In this document: positions 11,441-23,787 of the stretch, piece by piece
How positions within the stretch are numbered: the first letter of the stretch is position 1
Layout of the letters: the number at the start of each line of letters is the position of its first letter
Source of the DNA: Ceriagrion tenellum
Taxonomy: Eukaryota; Arthropoda; Insecta; Odonata; Coenagrionidae
Direction: 5' to 3'
DNA: 64,000 nucleotides
NCBI GenBank assembly: GCA_963169105.1
Contig: OY720639.1
Span: 95,306,559 to 95,370,558 of the forward strand
Position numbers and translations under genes: made by a program
The notes under the pieces: model-generated
What the model was told of the DNA's origin: nothing
Database searches by the model: none
The model's input: only the letters and a program-made list of their open reading frames with translations

Positions 11441-11624
11441 GAATTTCACACATTTGTGCATAGCGGGTGACCCCATAAAGTTATCCGTGGCTAGTCCCAG
11501 TGTACTCAAAATCGGTTAGAGTAAATGATGTACGTATTCAATAAAAGTGTAAGGGAAACATCTGTGACTTAACCCGCTTTCCGCGAACACTTGATCAAAA
11601 TAAAAAAAACACACGCATTATAAA

Positions 11625-12107
11625 TTCTTCACCACATTTGAAGTAGTGAGAACATGAACATAAATGCAAAATCTAGTTAAAAATGAATCAACTTCCAGTT
11701 TCAAATAATAATGGAACTGGAAGGTTCAATTACAACAAATTTAACAAAAATTAAAGAGATTTTTTGCAATATTCCACATTCCACTCGCACTTCAAACTAT
11801 TCACCATGTTAGAAGCAGTTAGAACATGAATAAAAATTCAAAATTTTGTTTCAAAAACAATAAACTTCCAGTTTTAAATAATAATTAAACAGGAGAGTTT
11901 AATTTTTAAAAATTAGCAACAAATTTAACAACAAAATTAACAACTGTAAAGCAATTTTTTACGCTATATCCCACATTCCACTGTCACTTAAGTTCTTCAC
12001 CACCTTTGAAGTATGTAGAACATAAATAAAAATGCTAAATCTTGTTTAAAAATGAATCACCTTCTAGTTTCAAATGATAATTGAACTGGAAGAGTTTTAT
12101 TCAGGTC
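11625..12107 (+). repeat. Tandem repeat, ~170-200 bp unit, 2.6 copies
   Basis: Units start at 11625 (TTCTTCACCACATTTGAAG), about 11796 (ACTATTCACCATGTTAGAAG) and 11993 (TTCTTCACCACCTTTGAAG). Each contains GAACATGAA, an AACTTCCAGTTT-type block with an AATAATAATT core, ACAAATTTAAC and TTCCACATTCCACT. Spacing is about 171 and 197 bp. It is AT-rich and non-coding: a small satellite or expanded element interior. Confidence 0.75.
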
Positions 12108-12680
12108 CAAAAGAGCGATTAGGTTTCAGAACGTGAAATCTGAGGTAACTAATTACACCGTAACCGCTAAACTAGGAATTGAGCGTTTTTATTAATTGCA
12201 TTTTGCGCCTCCCAAGAGTACAATTTTAGGAAAAATAAATCAATTCAAAGATTCAATAACTGTGACTTGTAAATGTACTCCAGAGAGGAGAGAATTTAAC
12301 GTCCAATTGGGCCATAAAGAATCTCTAATCTCATTAAATTTCCATTTATACATAAAATTGAAGCTAAATGAATCATTCCCTTCAGATTTTAACATGCGAC
12401 GGTCTACATTTTGTGAGCCACGACGCTCTTCCTGACCTGGGAATAGGACGACTAATTCTTTTCAATGCGGTAACGTTTAATTAAAAGTGCAGGAGATTTT
12501 CTTAATAAAACACGGTTTTATCCTTCATGCTGCTGCGAATTAACTTTCACTCTCATCAGAGACAATAACGAATCATCACTAAGTAACATTGAAGCAAGGC
12601 AACGGAAATGAGATTTAATTAGAATACTCTTTTTGATATTATTTGAACAAGCATAAAGAACTGACGAATTGAAAATCATT

Positions 12681-13075
12681 ACATACATACATACCAATCA
12701 CGCCGTTCCCTTCCGGGGTAGGCACAGTCACTAAGTTTCACTCATAAATACATATTTGTACACCTAACTCTGCTTCAATTATGTCCTCCATACTGACCTA
12801 TCCTTCCAAACCTCTTTTGCCTCATTTACCTCCATTCACTGCTTCGTACACGCCCTCCTGTTTTTAAGACTCCTAATATTCCTTCTCCTAAGATTTCCTC
12901 AACCACATTTCCTCAACCACATTCAACCACAACTTTCTCGGCTTACCTATCCCTCTCACACCATTCATTTCACACTTATATATCTGCTTCGTTATTCGAC
13001 TCTCATTCATTCTCTCAATATGGCCAAAAAAATCATTTATTTTTAATAAACCACTAAGCAAATAGGCCATATTGA
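12681..13075 (-). mobile_element. RTE-like LINE, 3' end with TATG tail
   Basis: The minus-strand frame contains FGHIERMNESRITKQIYKCE, then NGVRGIGKPRKLWLNVVEE. This is the familiar '.GH..RM...R......GRPR..W...V' C-terminus of insect endonuclease/reverse transcriptases of RTE-like LINEs. Downstream on the minus strand is the conserved GGAAGGGAACGGCGTGATTG and then TATGTATGTATG (12681-12694), a 3' microsatellite tail. The catalytic part is absent and frameshifts occur after 12890. Confidence 0.75.
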
Positions 13076-13089
13076 ATATCGTACGGGCA

Positions 13090-14660
13090 GTTAGCTACTG
13101 CCGACCGTTCCGATATCACATGCTTCTGTAGCAGTGGGATCACTGCTCCACGCTCCGTTTTACGGCAACACAGGCAGTGAATTTCGGAGCGTGCCCTATA
13201 GCTTTCGCTTCAAACAATTTCCTCCTTTCCCTTCGACGACAACAATGTGTTCAGGAGTGCCATGAGTGGCTTGGACACGAGTGAGTGAGGAGGCGGAGAG
13301 TAGAAGCAGATCAGAAAGGCCGAGTTCAACCCGAAACAGAGCCGACCGCAGCAAAATCCCGCCAGTATTTCCTTTCCAACAGAGCCCGCCACGCTGAAAT
13401 GACCTTCCCAATGACCTTCCTTCCACTAGCCCAGTGCACTTGACCACAAAGCTAGCCGACTGCAACTCTTCGAGAGGAAAACTAATTCCGGCAAAATACG
13501 GCTGCTCACGGGAAGCTGCCGTAAAAATAACACGCCCATATATTAAGGCGGCAGGAGCGGTAATCGTTAGTCGTTAGGTGCACATTTGAATAACTTTCCA
13601 AGTGAGCCGAAAAAAATACTTGGACCACATTTTACTAAAGTACAACAGTTAATTTGGTGGAAATCACGGCATTAATGGTGCAAATTGGATTTTGAAACAT
13701 TCACCCTAATTGAAGCAATGTTATTACTTGCACGGAATTTGAAATTTTAACAAAATTCATAAGGAAATACGTGTCTTTTTACAAGGAATTATACCTTGAT
13801 ATATGTTAGCAACAATATATTAATATGACACGCATTATTTCGCGTTTATGAGATAATGGGTACACACGTAATGGGATTATTTCGAAGTATATGCCACGTG
13901 AAATTATGTTACTCGTTAAAATAGCATACAATTGCCAAGCGACTAAATCGGACACATGCATGTTTTCCACTTTTATTTAAATATATTACTACTAAAAGCA
14001 AGTATGCGAAGTTTCACGCAAATCTGTACATGAATAAAAATCGCTCCAACCACCATCAGTGCATGCAGTTGGTATAGGCTGCTTCACGCGAAGGATTTCC
14101 TAGCGCAGTCTGAGGTGTGGATAGAGAAAGTCAAAATTCTATTGTTTTAAACAGAGAATTGCTTAGATAAATCCTCGAGAGTAAGAATGACTAGAGAGTA
14201 AATAGCCACTGCTCTAATTCTGCACATACACCCTCGCAGATTCAAGGCCACACAGATATCGTTTGCCAGCGCGGTCAACAGCCCCAACTTTCCTTGCAAC
14301 TGCAGCGATAATAGCCGATGCCTCACTCCTGTCGACCCGTCTTTCAAATCCAGTCATCTACAAACCAGAATTGCTTACATAATGCAATTACTTGAGTGAG
14401 GAGATGCGTCAACAAATTTTTGTTCAAAATTGGATGGAGTAAACACGCCAACTTGCATGAATGCGCGATCAAACGACCATGAAATATACCCAAGGGATTT
14501 TGTGAATATCTTCTTAATAAGGCCTATGCACCTACATGCATGAGTAAACGCATCCAGCAGGCAGGCTTTTATTAACTTTACAATTCAAATAGAGTTATAC
14601 AAAAATAGCCAACTCTGGTAAAACAAATGACACGCAAAATGCGCTGGCATTACACGGACT
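13090..14660. other. Unassigned, no gene or clear repeat seen
   Basis: Two overlapping minus-strand frames near 13196-13465 and one at 14147-14347 lack known motifs. I find no family match within the window. Confidence 0.4.
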
Positions 14661-14665
14661 AAATA

Positions 14666-14707
14666 CTTAAAACCACGGAGTAGGATATCCTACTCCGTGC
14701 TTAAAAC
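14666..14707. mobile_element. 26 bp perfect palindrome flanked by 8 bp direct repeats
   Basis: CTTAAAAC (14666-14673) and CTTAAAAC (14700-14707) exactly flank a perfect 26 bp palindrome starting CACGGAGTAGGAT and ending with its complement (14674-14699). Eight-base target duplications are made by hAT and P superfamilies. The structure looks like two 13 bp terminal repeats joined back to back, a minimal or collapsed transposon. Chance or a template-switch hairpin are alternatives. Confidence 0.5.
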
Positions 14708-14709
14708 GC

Positions 14710-15590
14710 AGCAAGCAAATTCATAAGTAACGAAAAACCAGTTTGCATTCACTTTATTTTTCCATCATTCAACTAAATGAAGCAAGCATTGATACTGAAA
14801 ACTGTACAGAGATATTCCATGCGTATAACAACTTTTAAAAACTTCCCAATCGAGAATGAAGACAACTTCGCAGACGAGTTGGCCAGAAACACTCGAGAGT
14901 AAATGATTTACAGCAAAGTGAATCCCCCAGTTCGAGATCAAAATGATACTCACTAAGGTGATCAGGTGCGAATGAATATTAGTACTTGGCTGATTCCAAG
15001 AGTTACAAAGCAACTGCTCATTGGAGAATAGGGAAAATTTAAATGAGTTTTTAAGCAAGCACTACTTCCCTGTGACCCTGAGCATTCGCAATTACATCTC
15101 AATCAACCACGAGACTTTATGGCTTTCAGTCAATGTCCAATAAAATGGAAATATTCAAGGCTAACTACTTTTTTCAGTAATCTTTACGACTTGACCGTGT
15201 CGCCATAGGTCAGTACAAGTGAACTATTACCTAAACACTCGATTACATAAACAGGCGATTAAAAAAATATCGGCGCTCTTTCGTACGATAACACCAAAAG
15301 ATAAAAACTGTTCATTGAATCGGGGATCAAGAAAGGTTCTGATGGGATCTAAAAAAATTACATCAAATCAAATACTGGACTGAATGTTCGAAAGTGCGAA
15401 ATTCACCGATAAACTATATTTTGTAACTCTTAAATCCCCCATAAAAATGGAATAACCCAAGGAGTGATTTCTTCGATAAAAGCCCAGGATTCAGACTACG
15501 GAGATTTCTCATTTCGGTTATTTGGAAAAAATTAGGCCAAGAGATTTGTGAAAGAAGTAAAATGAAATGAACTCAGCATTTTCGAGGATT
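14710..15590. other. Unassigned, no gene or clear repeat seen
   Basis: Only a 97-residue minus-strand frame without recognisable domains (14765-15058). Confidence 0.4.
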
Positions 15591-15624
15591 CGTTCACCTG
15601 CGGTGGCTTATGATGACAACTAAA

Positions 15625-15700
15625 CCCACCCACATTTTTCTTCGAAGGCGCAAATGACCTCATTTTACGGCTGCCTCCCCCCCCCAATAAAATTTACTTA
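15625..15700 (+). repeat. SINE2-type 3' fragment
   Basis: AGGCGCAAATGACCTCATTT and the following GCTGCCTCCCC match the 3' region of the SINE2 family (compare 28546-28580 and 29866-29910). The tRNA-like head and middle are missing. Confidence 0.5.
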
Positions 15701-16033
15701 TGATGATAACATTTTCGCTGGGTTTACCGACAGCGTCCCCATGACGAATCCTGTAGCAGCATTATTAGTTAATTAGGGTGCCGTGAATGAATACCAAAAA
15801 TTGTTGCCATCGCCAGCCAACAAACGTTGACGAAGACCCGAATATGTAAAGATCATCGCACAAATTACGGAAAACGACGAGCGTATCGCAAAAGGGAAAA
15901 TACAGTCACAAAACTCCAAAATCGCTTGAGATTCGATACAATAATAATAATTCATTCCCTTTCCAGAATACGATTTTCAAACAACAATTTCTTGGTACAT
16001 AGAGTAGGAAATATTTCTATCTCCACATCAACA

Positions 16034-16728
16034 TAATACCCTGCGAGCCGCCGTATAGGTATGAGGTAGGGGTGTTAGGTCACCAGCCGTGTAAAGATGT
16101 TGGTTTTTTGGTGGTGAAATGGTCAGATGTATTGTAGATGTATTATTTAGTGGAGTTCAGTTTTTATTGTGATCATTTATTGTGCGCGGAAAAAACGAGT
16201 TTTTGTACCTATCTGTTCGGCAGTGAATCTCTCTTATTATATCGCATCTGTCAGACCAAGAGATATAGTGAGGACTCATGATAATATCCTCTGTGTCGCT
16301 CAGAAAAACATCCGTTCTGAATTTCTCAAGCTAGGTAAGCCTAGCGTAAAGCCGCCGATTTCTAGGGGCTCCCACCTTAATCCTTCTAAATGCTGTGATC
16401 ACGATACGTTCGCTCGTAGCAGTTTTTAACGAAGCGTGCAGCTTTCCTTTGTATTTTATTAATTTTTTGGTTAAATCTTTATGACCAGGATCCCAAATGC
16501 TTGTAGTGCATTCAAGGTGTGGCCTAATCAGGACAAAGTAGCATCTCTCTTTGACTTTTTCATCCGAATACCTTCCTATTATACGCTTAACAAAACCTAG
16601 TTTCTTTAATGCTGTGCCGCTCATGTTTTGTATGTGTGTTCCCCTCGATATATCAGAAGTTAAGGTAATTCCAAGATGTATTACTCTATCTGAATATTTT
16701 ATGTTTACTCCACCCACAGTATAGGTAT
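16034..16728 (-). mobile_element. CR1/Jockey-like LINE family 2, 5'-truncated 3' end
   Basis: On the minus strand the frame 16717-16331 reads VIHLGITLTSDISRGTHI, KKLGFVKRIIGRYSDEKVKE and YFVLIRPHLECTTSIWDPG. This is the C-terminal thumb-like region following the RT domain in CR1/Jockey LINEs ('YLG....W..HI', 'LGF.KR', 'Y..LVRP.LEYA...W.P'). A ~300 bp 3' UTR follows, ending in the conserved GGTATTATGT at 16034. RT catalytic motifs are absent and the frame is disrupted after residue 90, so it is dead. A second copy of the family lies at 52380-52835. Confidence 0.8.
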
Positions 16729-16729
16729 G

Positions 16730-18160
16730 GCATTTGTGAGATGACTTTCACAGGAAGTGAACAGTGGAGCCTTAGGTAGCCTTTAAGAAAAAAACTGAGT
16801 CGAGACTACCATCACAGTAACAATAGGCCATTAATGAAATTTCTTTGGCAAAGCTTCAAAATGAATGACAAACACACTTGCCCACTGATAATGATTCAAG
16901 CCTCGAGCGGATTAATTTATTCATTAAAGTCAGCCATTTATTTGCCATCCCAGGTACCCGACTCTGTCGATAACTTATAAGTACAAGCTCTTTCAGACTT
17001 AGCTAAAATATACAAAATGAAATCGCGGTGACAACGTTTCGGTGAATGCTTATTTTCATAGCGATGAATAATGAAATCTTTAAACGGAGATTTAATTTCC
17101 TCATCCGAATTACTCAAAAATTATATCAAATTTGTTCAATTAGTGCGTGCTACTGGTTGTAATTGTCCTCGTAAGTAAATAAGCAAGAAGAAAATTTATA
17201 TGCTTTAAAAGTAATGGATTAGAAAAAGGCGTCCCCACTCTTCGGTCACAGCTACTGTATATGACTGACGTCGGCGGTTGAATGTGGACCATTTGCACTT
17301 GATTGCCGGATTCGGGTCACTTATTCAAATAATTACGAAAATTACAATTATTTTCCATAGGAAGGTGATAATCTCGGGTTTAACCTGGTGGATTTACTTC
17401 ATAACAAACGTAAAGAAAACACTGCAACTCCACAAAAATATATTTAATCACTTACGACAATGGTTTTTATTCTGCGCATCATCACTACCTATTTTTATGG
17501 CATGGCAGGGTTTCCTTTACCATCATCAATTTTCTATAGAACAGAAACTGACACAGTAACTTAAAAACTGCCACGAAGATGCGGTCACCACGCGGTCTGA
17601 CAGAAATCTGACCCTGCAACACTTAAGGAAGAGTGACAACCTTCAGGCTCTAATTACATAAAAGGTTCCTTAAGTAGGTAGGTTAATTCTTACTGTAGAA
17701 AGCGCCGAATACACAAGGAATTGGGCAGATGTTGTCTGAAATCACTTCCAAGGCGGTGCGAGAAAGCATGGCGAGTACGCAATCATCCAATGACCTTGTA
17801 CGTAAACATTCCAACTATGCGATTGCACTCTTATCGAGGGAAAAAATACTCGCCATTTTCACGGTCGCCACACAGACGACGCGGAGTCAGCGCAAAAGCT
17901 TATCTGCGAGAGCCAGCCTTATCACTGCGGAGTTCCCAAACTTGGGCGTCTCACCGAGACCGACTCATGCCGCTTAAACTTCGGTCGACTGAGTAGACTC
18001 GTTTCATTGGAAAGAAAGAAAATTACAGAACGTTTAAACTTCGTGCAGGGAGCTAGGGATTCGCTCGTTTGCCTCCAAATTCTTTGACTAAAATTTGGAA
18101 TTCATTTCACAGAAGCCACAGAGTTACAGAGCTAGCAGCAGTGAAATTAACTTTTTTCGG
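16730..18160. other. Unassigned; GC-rich patch at 17720-18000
   Basis: No repeat shared with the window was seen. Two overlapping plus-strand frames cover the moderately GC-rich patch (17721-17996) but have no recognisable domain. Confidence 0.35.
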
Positions 18161-18164
18161 GGTC

Positions 18165-18473
18165 ATACTAAATACTTGAAGTGTACAGAAGAGTAGAAGA
18201 TAAAAGGACCATGTAGAACACCATACAGAAAAGAAGAACCTGATGGATACGCACACCCTGAGGCACAATGGGTTTGTGAAGAATATAATTCAAGCCAAAA
18301 TAGAGCGAAAAGTCCCCAGAAAAAGATCCAGGAATATGTTCATAAACCAAATAAAGAGGAAGGTACATAGGAAGAGATACCGGGAGGTTAATGATCTAGC
18401 ATTGGATAGGGAAGGGTGGAGGGTTGCAGTCAATCTTAGGATTGAACAACCAATGATGACGACTAAACACTAA
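18165..18473 (+). mobile_element. RTE-like LINE 3' end, copy 1
   Basis: The translation gives HNGFVKNIIQAKIERKVPRK, then INQIKRKVHRKRYREVNDLA, LDREGWRVAVNLR. This is the C-terminus of the same LINE as 24944-25345, ending in CAACCAATGATGACG, a (GAT)-type tail. Several stops interrupt it. It is a 5'-truncated fossil. Confidence 0.75.
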
Positions 18474-18834
18474 ATGCAATCACTCACAATTCGCAGCAAA
18501 ACTCAAAGCGTCACAGCACGGGAGAAGCTTGATTTACAAAATAATAATTGCCAACTCATCTCCATCCCCTGTAAAATAATTTGATATTTAAAGAACAAAA
18601 GTACAACGAAATCTTCCAATTATTGAAGTCGTTTACTTAGTGCTTACAGATTTTTCCTTTAGTTTCAGAAAATTCGGAAGTGCTTCCTTTTAATAATGCT
18701 CTGTCATATAGGACAGGAGGGCTTACTTGGCAACTAGGTATTCCGACTGCGTTTTCAGTTAAAATAGAAACAGGCTTCAAGATACTGATAAGTAACATGA
18801 TTCCAGACACAATGAACGCCACCGAGATATCCGA

Positions 18835-18965
18835 AAAAATTAACGGCCCATAAAGTTGGTGGTTTCCGGCATGACTTTGCGGCATTCACAGATCATTATG
18901 AATGAAAAAGTAATCCTTTGTTTATCCACATAAATTGAACATAATACGACCATGATTTCGACTTT
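18835..18965 (-). mobile_element. PLE pseudo-LTR remnant with truncated hammerhead 3' part
   Basis: On the minus strand: GAAATCATGGTCGTA (18959 downward), then AATTTATGTGGATAAACAAAG and, further on, GCCGGAAACCACCAAC. The same order occurs at 33305-33422 and 58992-59119. Only the GAAA / stem III / UC part of the hammerhead is present; the CUGANGA side is lost. Confidence 0.45.
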
Positions 18966-19124
18966 ACTTCAGGTACAGATTCAAAATCGTCCACACTTAT
19001 ACACATGGTTGAACAGAGGGAGGAAGTGGGAATGGGTAACTATGGGAATGGGAAACTAACGGCCCATAGCAGCAAACAACCTCAAAATACAAAGACGGAG
19101 AGAAATACAACGATAGCGGCACTA

Positions 19125-19205
19125 AGATAGAATAGAATAGAAAACAAATTTATTGTTCTAGGACAGGACCTATGGAACATGCAATCGATACAGAAAAAAA
19201 ATATA
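19125..19205 (-). mobile_element. Possible LINE 3' UTR with TATTC tail
   Basis: Minus strand: CATAGGTCCTGTCCTAGAAC, AATAAATTTGTTTTC and then TATTCTATTCTAT. A short conserved UTR plus an AATAAA-type signal and a pentamer tail suggest a LINE end, but no coding part is present. Confidence 0.35.
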
Positions 19206-19209
19206 AGAT

Positions 19210-20455
19210 ATAGAGTCCTTTGAGGTTCAAGTTTCCAGCATTATAGCGAAGAGGAAAAAAAAGCCGGCAAGGGTAGAGTGAACAGAATAGTACAGGATTT
19301 AGCTGCGATTGGCGATGATGCTACCTGGTGACCTACTCATGATTTCTTACGGTAAAAAAACTGCTTTGAAGAGGGGGCAAAGAGGGAAAGAGTAAAAAGT
19401 GAACTGACCTTCAGTATCCGGGGAATTAACACGACCCATCATTTTCATCCCCAAATGAAACGCAAAGCGTGACTGCTCAAAAAAATAACACGGTTGGGAG
19501 GAAGTGGTGCACAACAAAATAACGGGGGTGGTAAAGCGTAAAATGTTATTCCCCAACGATTCTACTTAACTTATGGAGAATCAGCAATTTAGCTCCAGGA
19601 TTAGTTTGGTCCACATCACGAAGAGGTAATTTGTAGAGAGAGCCGGATAACTTGAGATAGTTACTACTAATCTTTCTAAATTAGATTGTAATATTTCAGG
19701 CCATTTTGAGGTCTCATACGACGATGAACCCGTCCTTAGTGGATGCGAGGACTACCGGTGATATGCAAAATTAATGAATAATATTTCAATAAAAAAGAAA
19801 ATGGCTAAAACTTCGCTAATGAGTGTGATTTAAGGATGATGTTGGAATTATTTAAACAGACCATCAATGTTGCCTGTAGGGAGTGCAGAAGAATCGCAGG
19901 AGCAGTCCCGTTCCCCAAAAATAGTGATCAGTTTTCCAGCTGCAACCGTGGGGGAAGTAAGAAGAGTACAAGATTGTTGTCAGTAATGTTCGTCGCAAAA
20001 GTATCAAATATTTTCAATTATATACTTTTTACAAGGGATATTCCACTTTACAGCAGTTTTCCTCCCCAAACCCAACACATTTATCTTTCCATAAGTAGGG
20101 TCCACTCATCAGGTCCATCAACCAATCCCCACTCTCCACCAGTCCCTATCAAATGCATCTTCCATATCCAACATTCAATGATATATGATTGGCCATAAAA
20201 TGATTGGGTCATGAAGTAAAAGGAAAGTCAAAGAATATTATTTAAAAAATTGAAGCATAATTAAAAACCAAATAAATTGTTAGGAAAATAAAAACCGTAA
20301 TCCAGCCATATCAGGAGAGAAACAATAGTTCACAGGCACGAGCTCGTACTAAGGAATCCATAAAATGTCGATATTTACAATATATTTTTTTCCACCTAAG
20401 ACATTAAATTACCTAACGCCGAGGCCAAAAATGCCCGTGAGGCCCACTGAGGGAG
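19210..20455. other. Unassigned, no gene or clear repeat seen
   Basis: The longest frame (19836-20198, +) has no recognisable motif. Confidence 0.4.
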
Positions 20456-20459
20456 GTTT

Positions 20460-21014
20460 CGGCAATATATCATTTCACCGATAGGTAAATGAATGTGGTC
20501 GTATTTTGAAGAAAAAAAACATCTCAACTTTCCGAAGATACAAAAATATTAACCTCTTAACCCTACCTCTTAACCCACTACCTTCCGAGATATTTGTCGT
20601 AAAATTGAGGCCGCCTTCTATTGGATTAGGAACGCGCATACACTCCAGAAATACTTCATTTTTTAAAATGAGGAATTTCCAACCCTTAAATCTCGTCAGA
20701 AATTTAACAGTATAGTTAGTATGCTTCACAAGTATTTAAAAAAATAAATCAACCACCCACCGCAGTAATTTTTCCGGGATCGCAAAAAAATGTTGTGACA
20801 GCGTATTCACCGTACGGCGGGAAAGAATGGGTCAAGTTAAGGGCATATATTTATATATTACTTTTATTACTGAGAATTTCAAGGCAAATAAAACTATATG
20901 TTGTGCCATTAGTAATAAATATTTACTTCATGCTTATTACAGCTGCTGAAATAAAAAAATAAAATTTGAACAAGGTCTATTTATGACTATGTAAATATAG
21001 CCTAAATTACCATA
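20460..21014 (+). mobile_element. MITE-A, diverged copy
   Basis: Family landmarks occur in order (AATATATCATTTCACC; CTTTCCGAAGATAC; CTTCCGAGATATTTG; GCATACACTCCAGAAATAC; ACCGCAGTAATTTTT; GGGTCAAGTTAAGG; TTCATGCTTATTACAGCTGC; CTAAATTACCATAA) but with many differences. The left terminal bases are lost. This is an old copy. Confidence 0.7.
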
Positions 21015-21019
21015 ACCGG

Positions 21020-22715
21020 AAAACGAAGATTTCAGTTTCCGACAACTAGCTTCACTTGATTGATAGGGGTAGAAACCGAAGTCCAAACGCAATACAAATA
21101 ACGAAAAAATAAACTTGCATGATATATTGCATTAAGTTTCGGTTCACGAGCACTGATGCACATCTCCATTAAGTGCACATGAGAGCGAGAATAGCCTGCA
21201 CGCCAAATATCAAGCATTTGGCAGAATGTTTCCGATCATGTAAAAGCAGAATTATCACGCAAGCAGTTGAACAGTAGCCGCATAAATGGCGCTTGCCAAT
21301 CAGTAAGTCCACTTAATCGGAAGATAATTAAATTTCACTAGACGAAGAAGATTTTTTGCCGCGGCAGCACAATCCTCGAGTTAGAAGACAAATGACCAAC
21401 TCATCACATGTTAACACTCAGTTTAGTGAAATAGGAATAGATGCAAATGTAAGACATCTTAAGCACATATAAGTATCAATAGCAACACAACGTTGCATTA
21501 CATGGTGTTTATCCGTAGCTCTAAGACAGTTTCATCAAAAATACAGATTCAGTCGGGATGTGGTGGAACAGTTCCCTAAGGACAGAAGCATAACACTGTT
21601 TTCCACATATAACTTATTGATTAAACTTTTACTAGCGGAAAGCTGCACCTTTCTTGCACCTGAGTCTATGATACTACATTGACTGACGAACGGAAGTGGC
21701 CATATAAATTTCTGTAGCATCACGAAAGATATTAGCACGTGATACAGCTTAACAGAAAAATAGTTAACACAACCTTTCTATGATAAAAGCGAATGTTATC
21801 ACGTTACAATGCAGGTGGGCTGAATAATGATATATGATGAGAGTATAAAACGAAAGAGAGGACATGGGGGGAATTTGACGGAGTGATTGTCTCGTCAGTC
21901 TTAATTGTCTCGTCCAATTGCTCTAGTTACCCGGGGCATATCTGTTGAGCATACAGAAAATGTGCCGACCAACGCGATCACTAATAAATAAGCCATGAAT
22001 ATTTCCACTCATTAATTCAACGCACAACCGGGAAATAAGAGCAAATTATAGAATAAGACCCATGGTTCATTTCCTATTCATATTAAATTTCATCCAGCGG
22101 GATTTTCCACTAATTAACGGACTGTGATTTTCAGCTTTGACAAAACCTTTGAGTATTCATATATTCATATTTATTTTCGATTTACCTTTCATCTTCAATA
22201 CGATAAAAATACTCTCGTCCCCAACATCATACCTATCGCTGTGTTTATTGAGCGGTCGCACGCACAATTCGAGTGGGAGCGACACCGCCTTTGATCTCGA
22301 AGAAATTTTAAATCGAACGCCGGCGGCTCACTTCGCCGTACAAGGGAGCATTCGGCTGATATTCGATTAAATCTGGCGAGGCCACCAGTACATCGTCCAT
22401 GGAGAGAATTATGGAGGTAAGGCTCGTGTGCGGCTGGATCGCATGCCCTTAAAGAAAGCTTTCGCAACGCAAAAGGACGCTCCGGAGCGGAAGTGACACT
22501 TAATAGTGGTGTGCCTTACTGGTCTGATTGGATGATAAATGCTTCTATTACGCTTCGACGAAAGAATGAAACTCAACGGTAGCCTTTTTTATTTTCAAGC
22601 AACTATTTCACGAAATTTTTATCTGTAACTAATGCTTACAAGTAGAATTGAAAAATCAATTTACACAGGGCGGAAGGATGACCAATTTAAACTAAAAATC
22701 AGGAAATAAAGCAAG
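21020..22715. other. Unassigned; CpG-rich patch at about 22250-22500
   Basis: No recognisable gene or repeat. The CpG-rich patch has overlapping open frames on both strands (22137-22370 and 22195-22467), neither with a known motif. Confidence 0.35.
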
Positions 22716-22719
22716 AATA

Positions 22720-23220
22720 TAATGAAAAACTTTCTTCAACCGAGGAATTAAAGAGTGGAATGAGTTACCTGAGAAAGTCTTCAAGCCCTTACCTCGGTCT
22801 GTGAATAAATTTTAAAAAATATGTAAACTTTTCCTTAAATAATTGGCTCGAGTATGTATGTACACATATTTTTATTTCATTGCCCGTATAGTCCAATGAC
22901 CTTTGCCGAAGGCCAAGATGTCTACTGTGGAGTTTTCTCCAACTCCCTTGGGGTTCCTACATGGAGACCCAAGTTATCTCATGAAAGTTTTTGAAATGGT
23001 ATAAATTGAGAGGCCGTAAATGTTTGCGGTCCACTCTACAATATTATAAGGTCCTTCAAGAAAAGACTAAAATGAGGGATAACTGTTGTTTGTCTATGCT
23101 AAGTACAAACATGGATATATTATATTGCCCTATAACTTAATGTATTAATGTATGTTACCACCTGACCACGTGGTCAACTTGTAACTAATATTGTCTAATA
23201 AATAAATACTAATAATACCG
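22720..23220 (+). mobile_element. CR1/Jockey-like LINE 3' end with AATAAATA tail
   Basis: The frame at about 22723-22808 reads KTFFNRGIKEWNELPEKVFK and then a stop after SVNKF, the typical last residues of LINE ORF2 ('..F..R....WN.LP..V......N.FK'). About 400 bp of non-coding sequence follows, ending in TAATAAATAAATACTAATAATA. The rest of the ORF is absent. Confidence 0.65.
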
Positions 23221-23787
23221 AAGTAATATCATTCGATAGGTTAATCTGATACATGATGGTGCGACCAACGTCTTTTAACGACAAAATTTCGACGGAAAGA
23301 CTGCAATAGACATAGATACTCTTCCTACATAATTTGCGAGGTAAGGGAACGACCTAACTTTCGAAATAGCATAAAAATCTCCTCTAGTGGCCTCAGCACT
23401 CAAACACCATGAGGTAAATTAATCTCTAGGTTTCCCTAAAGGGCAATAGTAACGACGATATCTCTTCAACATCTACAATAGGGAGACTTTGCCAGAATGA
23501 GTGCAACGGTCAATGGTGCTCTATATCGATCGTTTTGGAAGATAGGAAAAGGCCTACCACCGAAATCACATGAAAATTTCTGAATCTGACGCAAGACAAA
23601 AATATCCGCAATCAATATTTAATAGAAATAATTTTCACGTACATAGTAAGCGTCTACTCGTCAGTCAACTTGAATCCCCTCATTCTTCAGCCTCGAATTT
23701 TCTGCGTCCTTTTCTTCAACGAAGTTTTCCCACATCTACCTCCTATCCTATTTCCTTCAACACATATCTTTCAAGTTATTAGTACGA

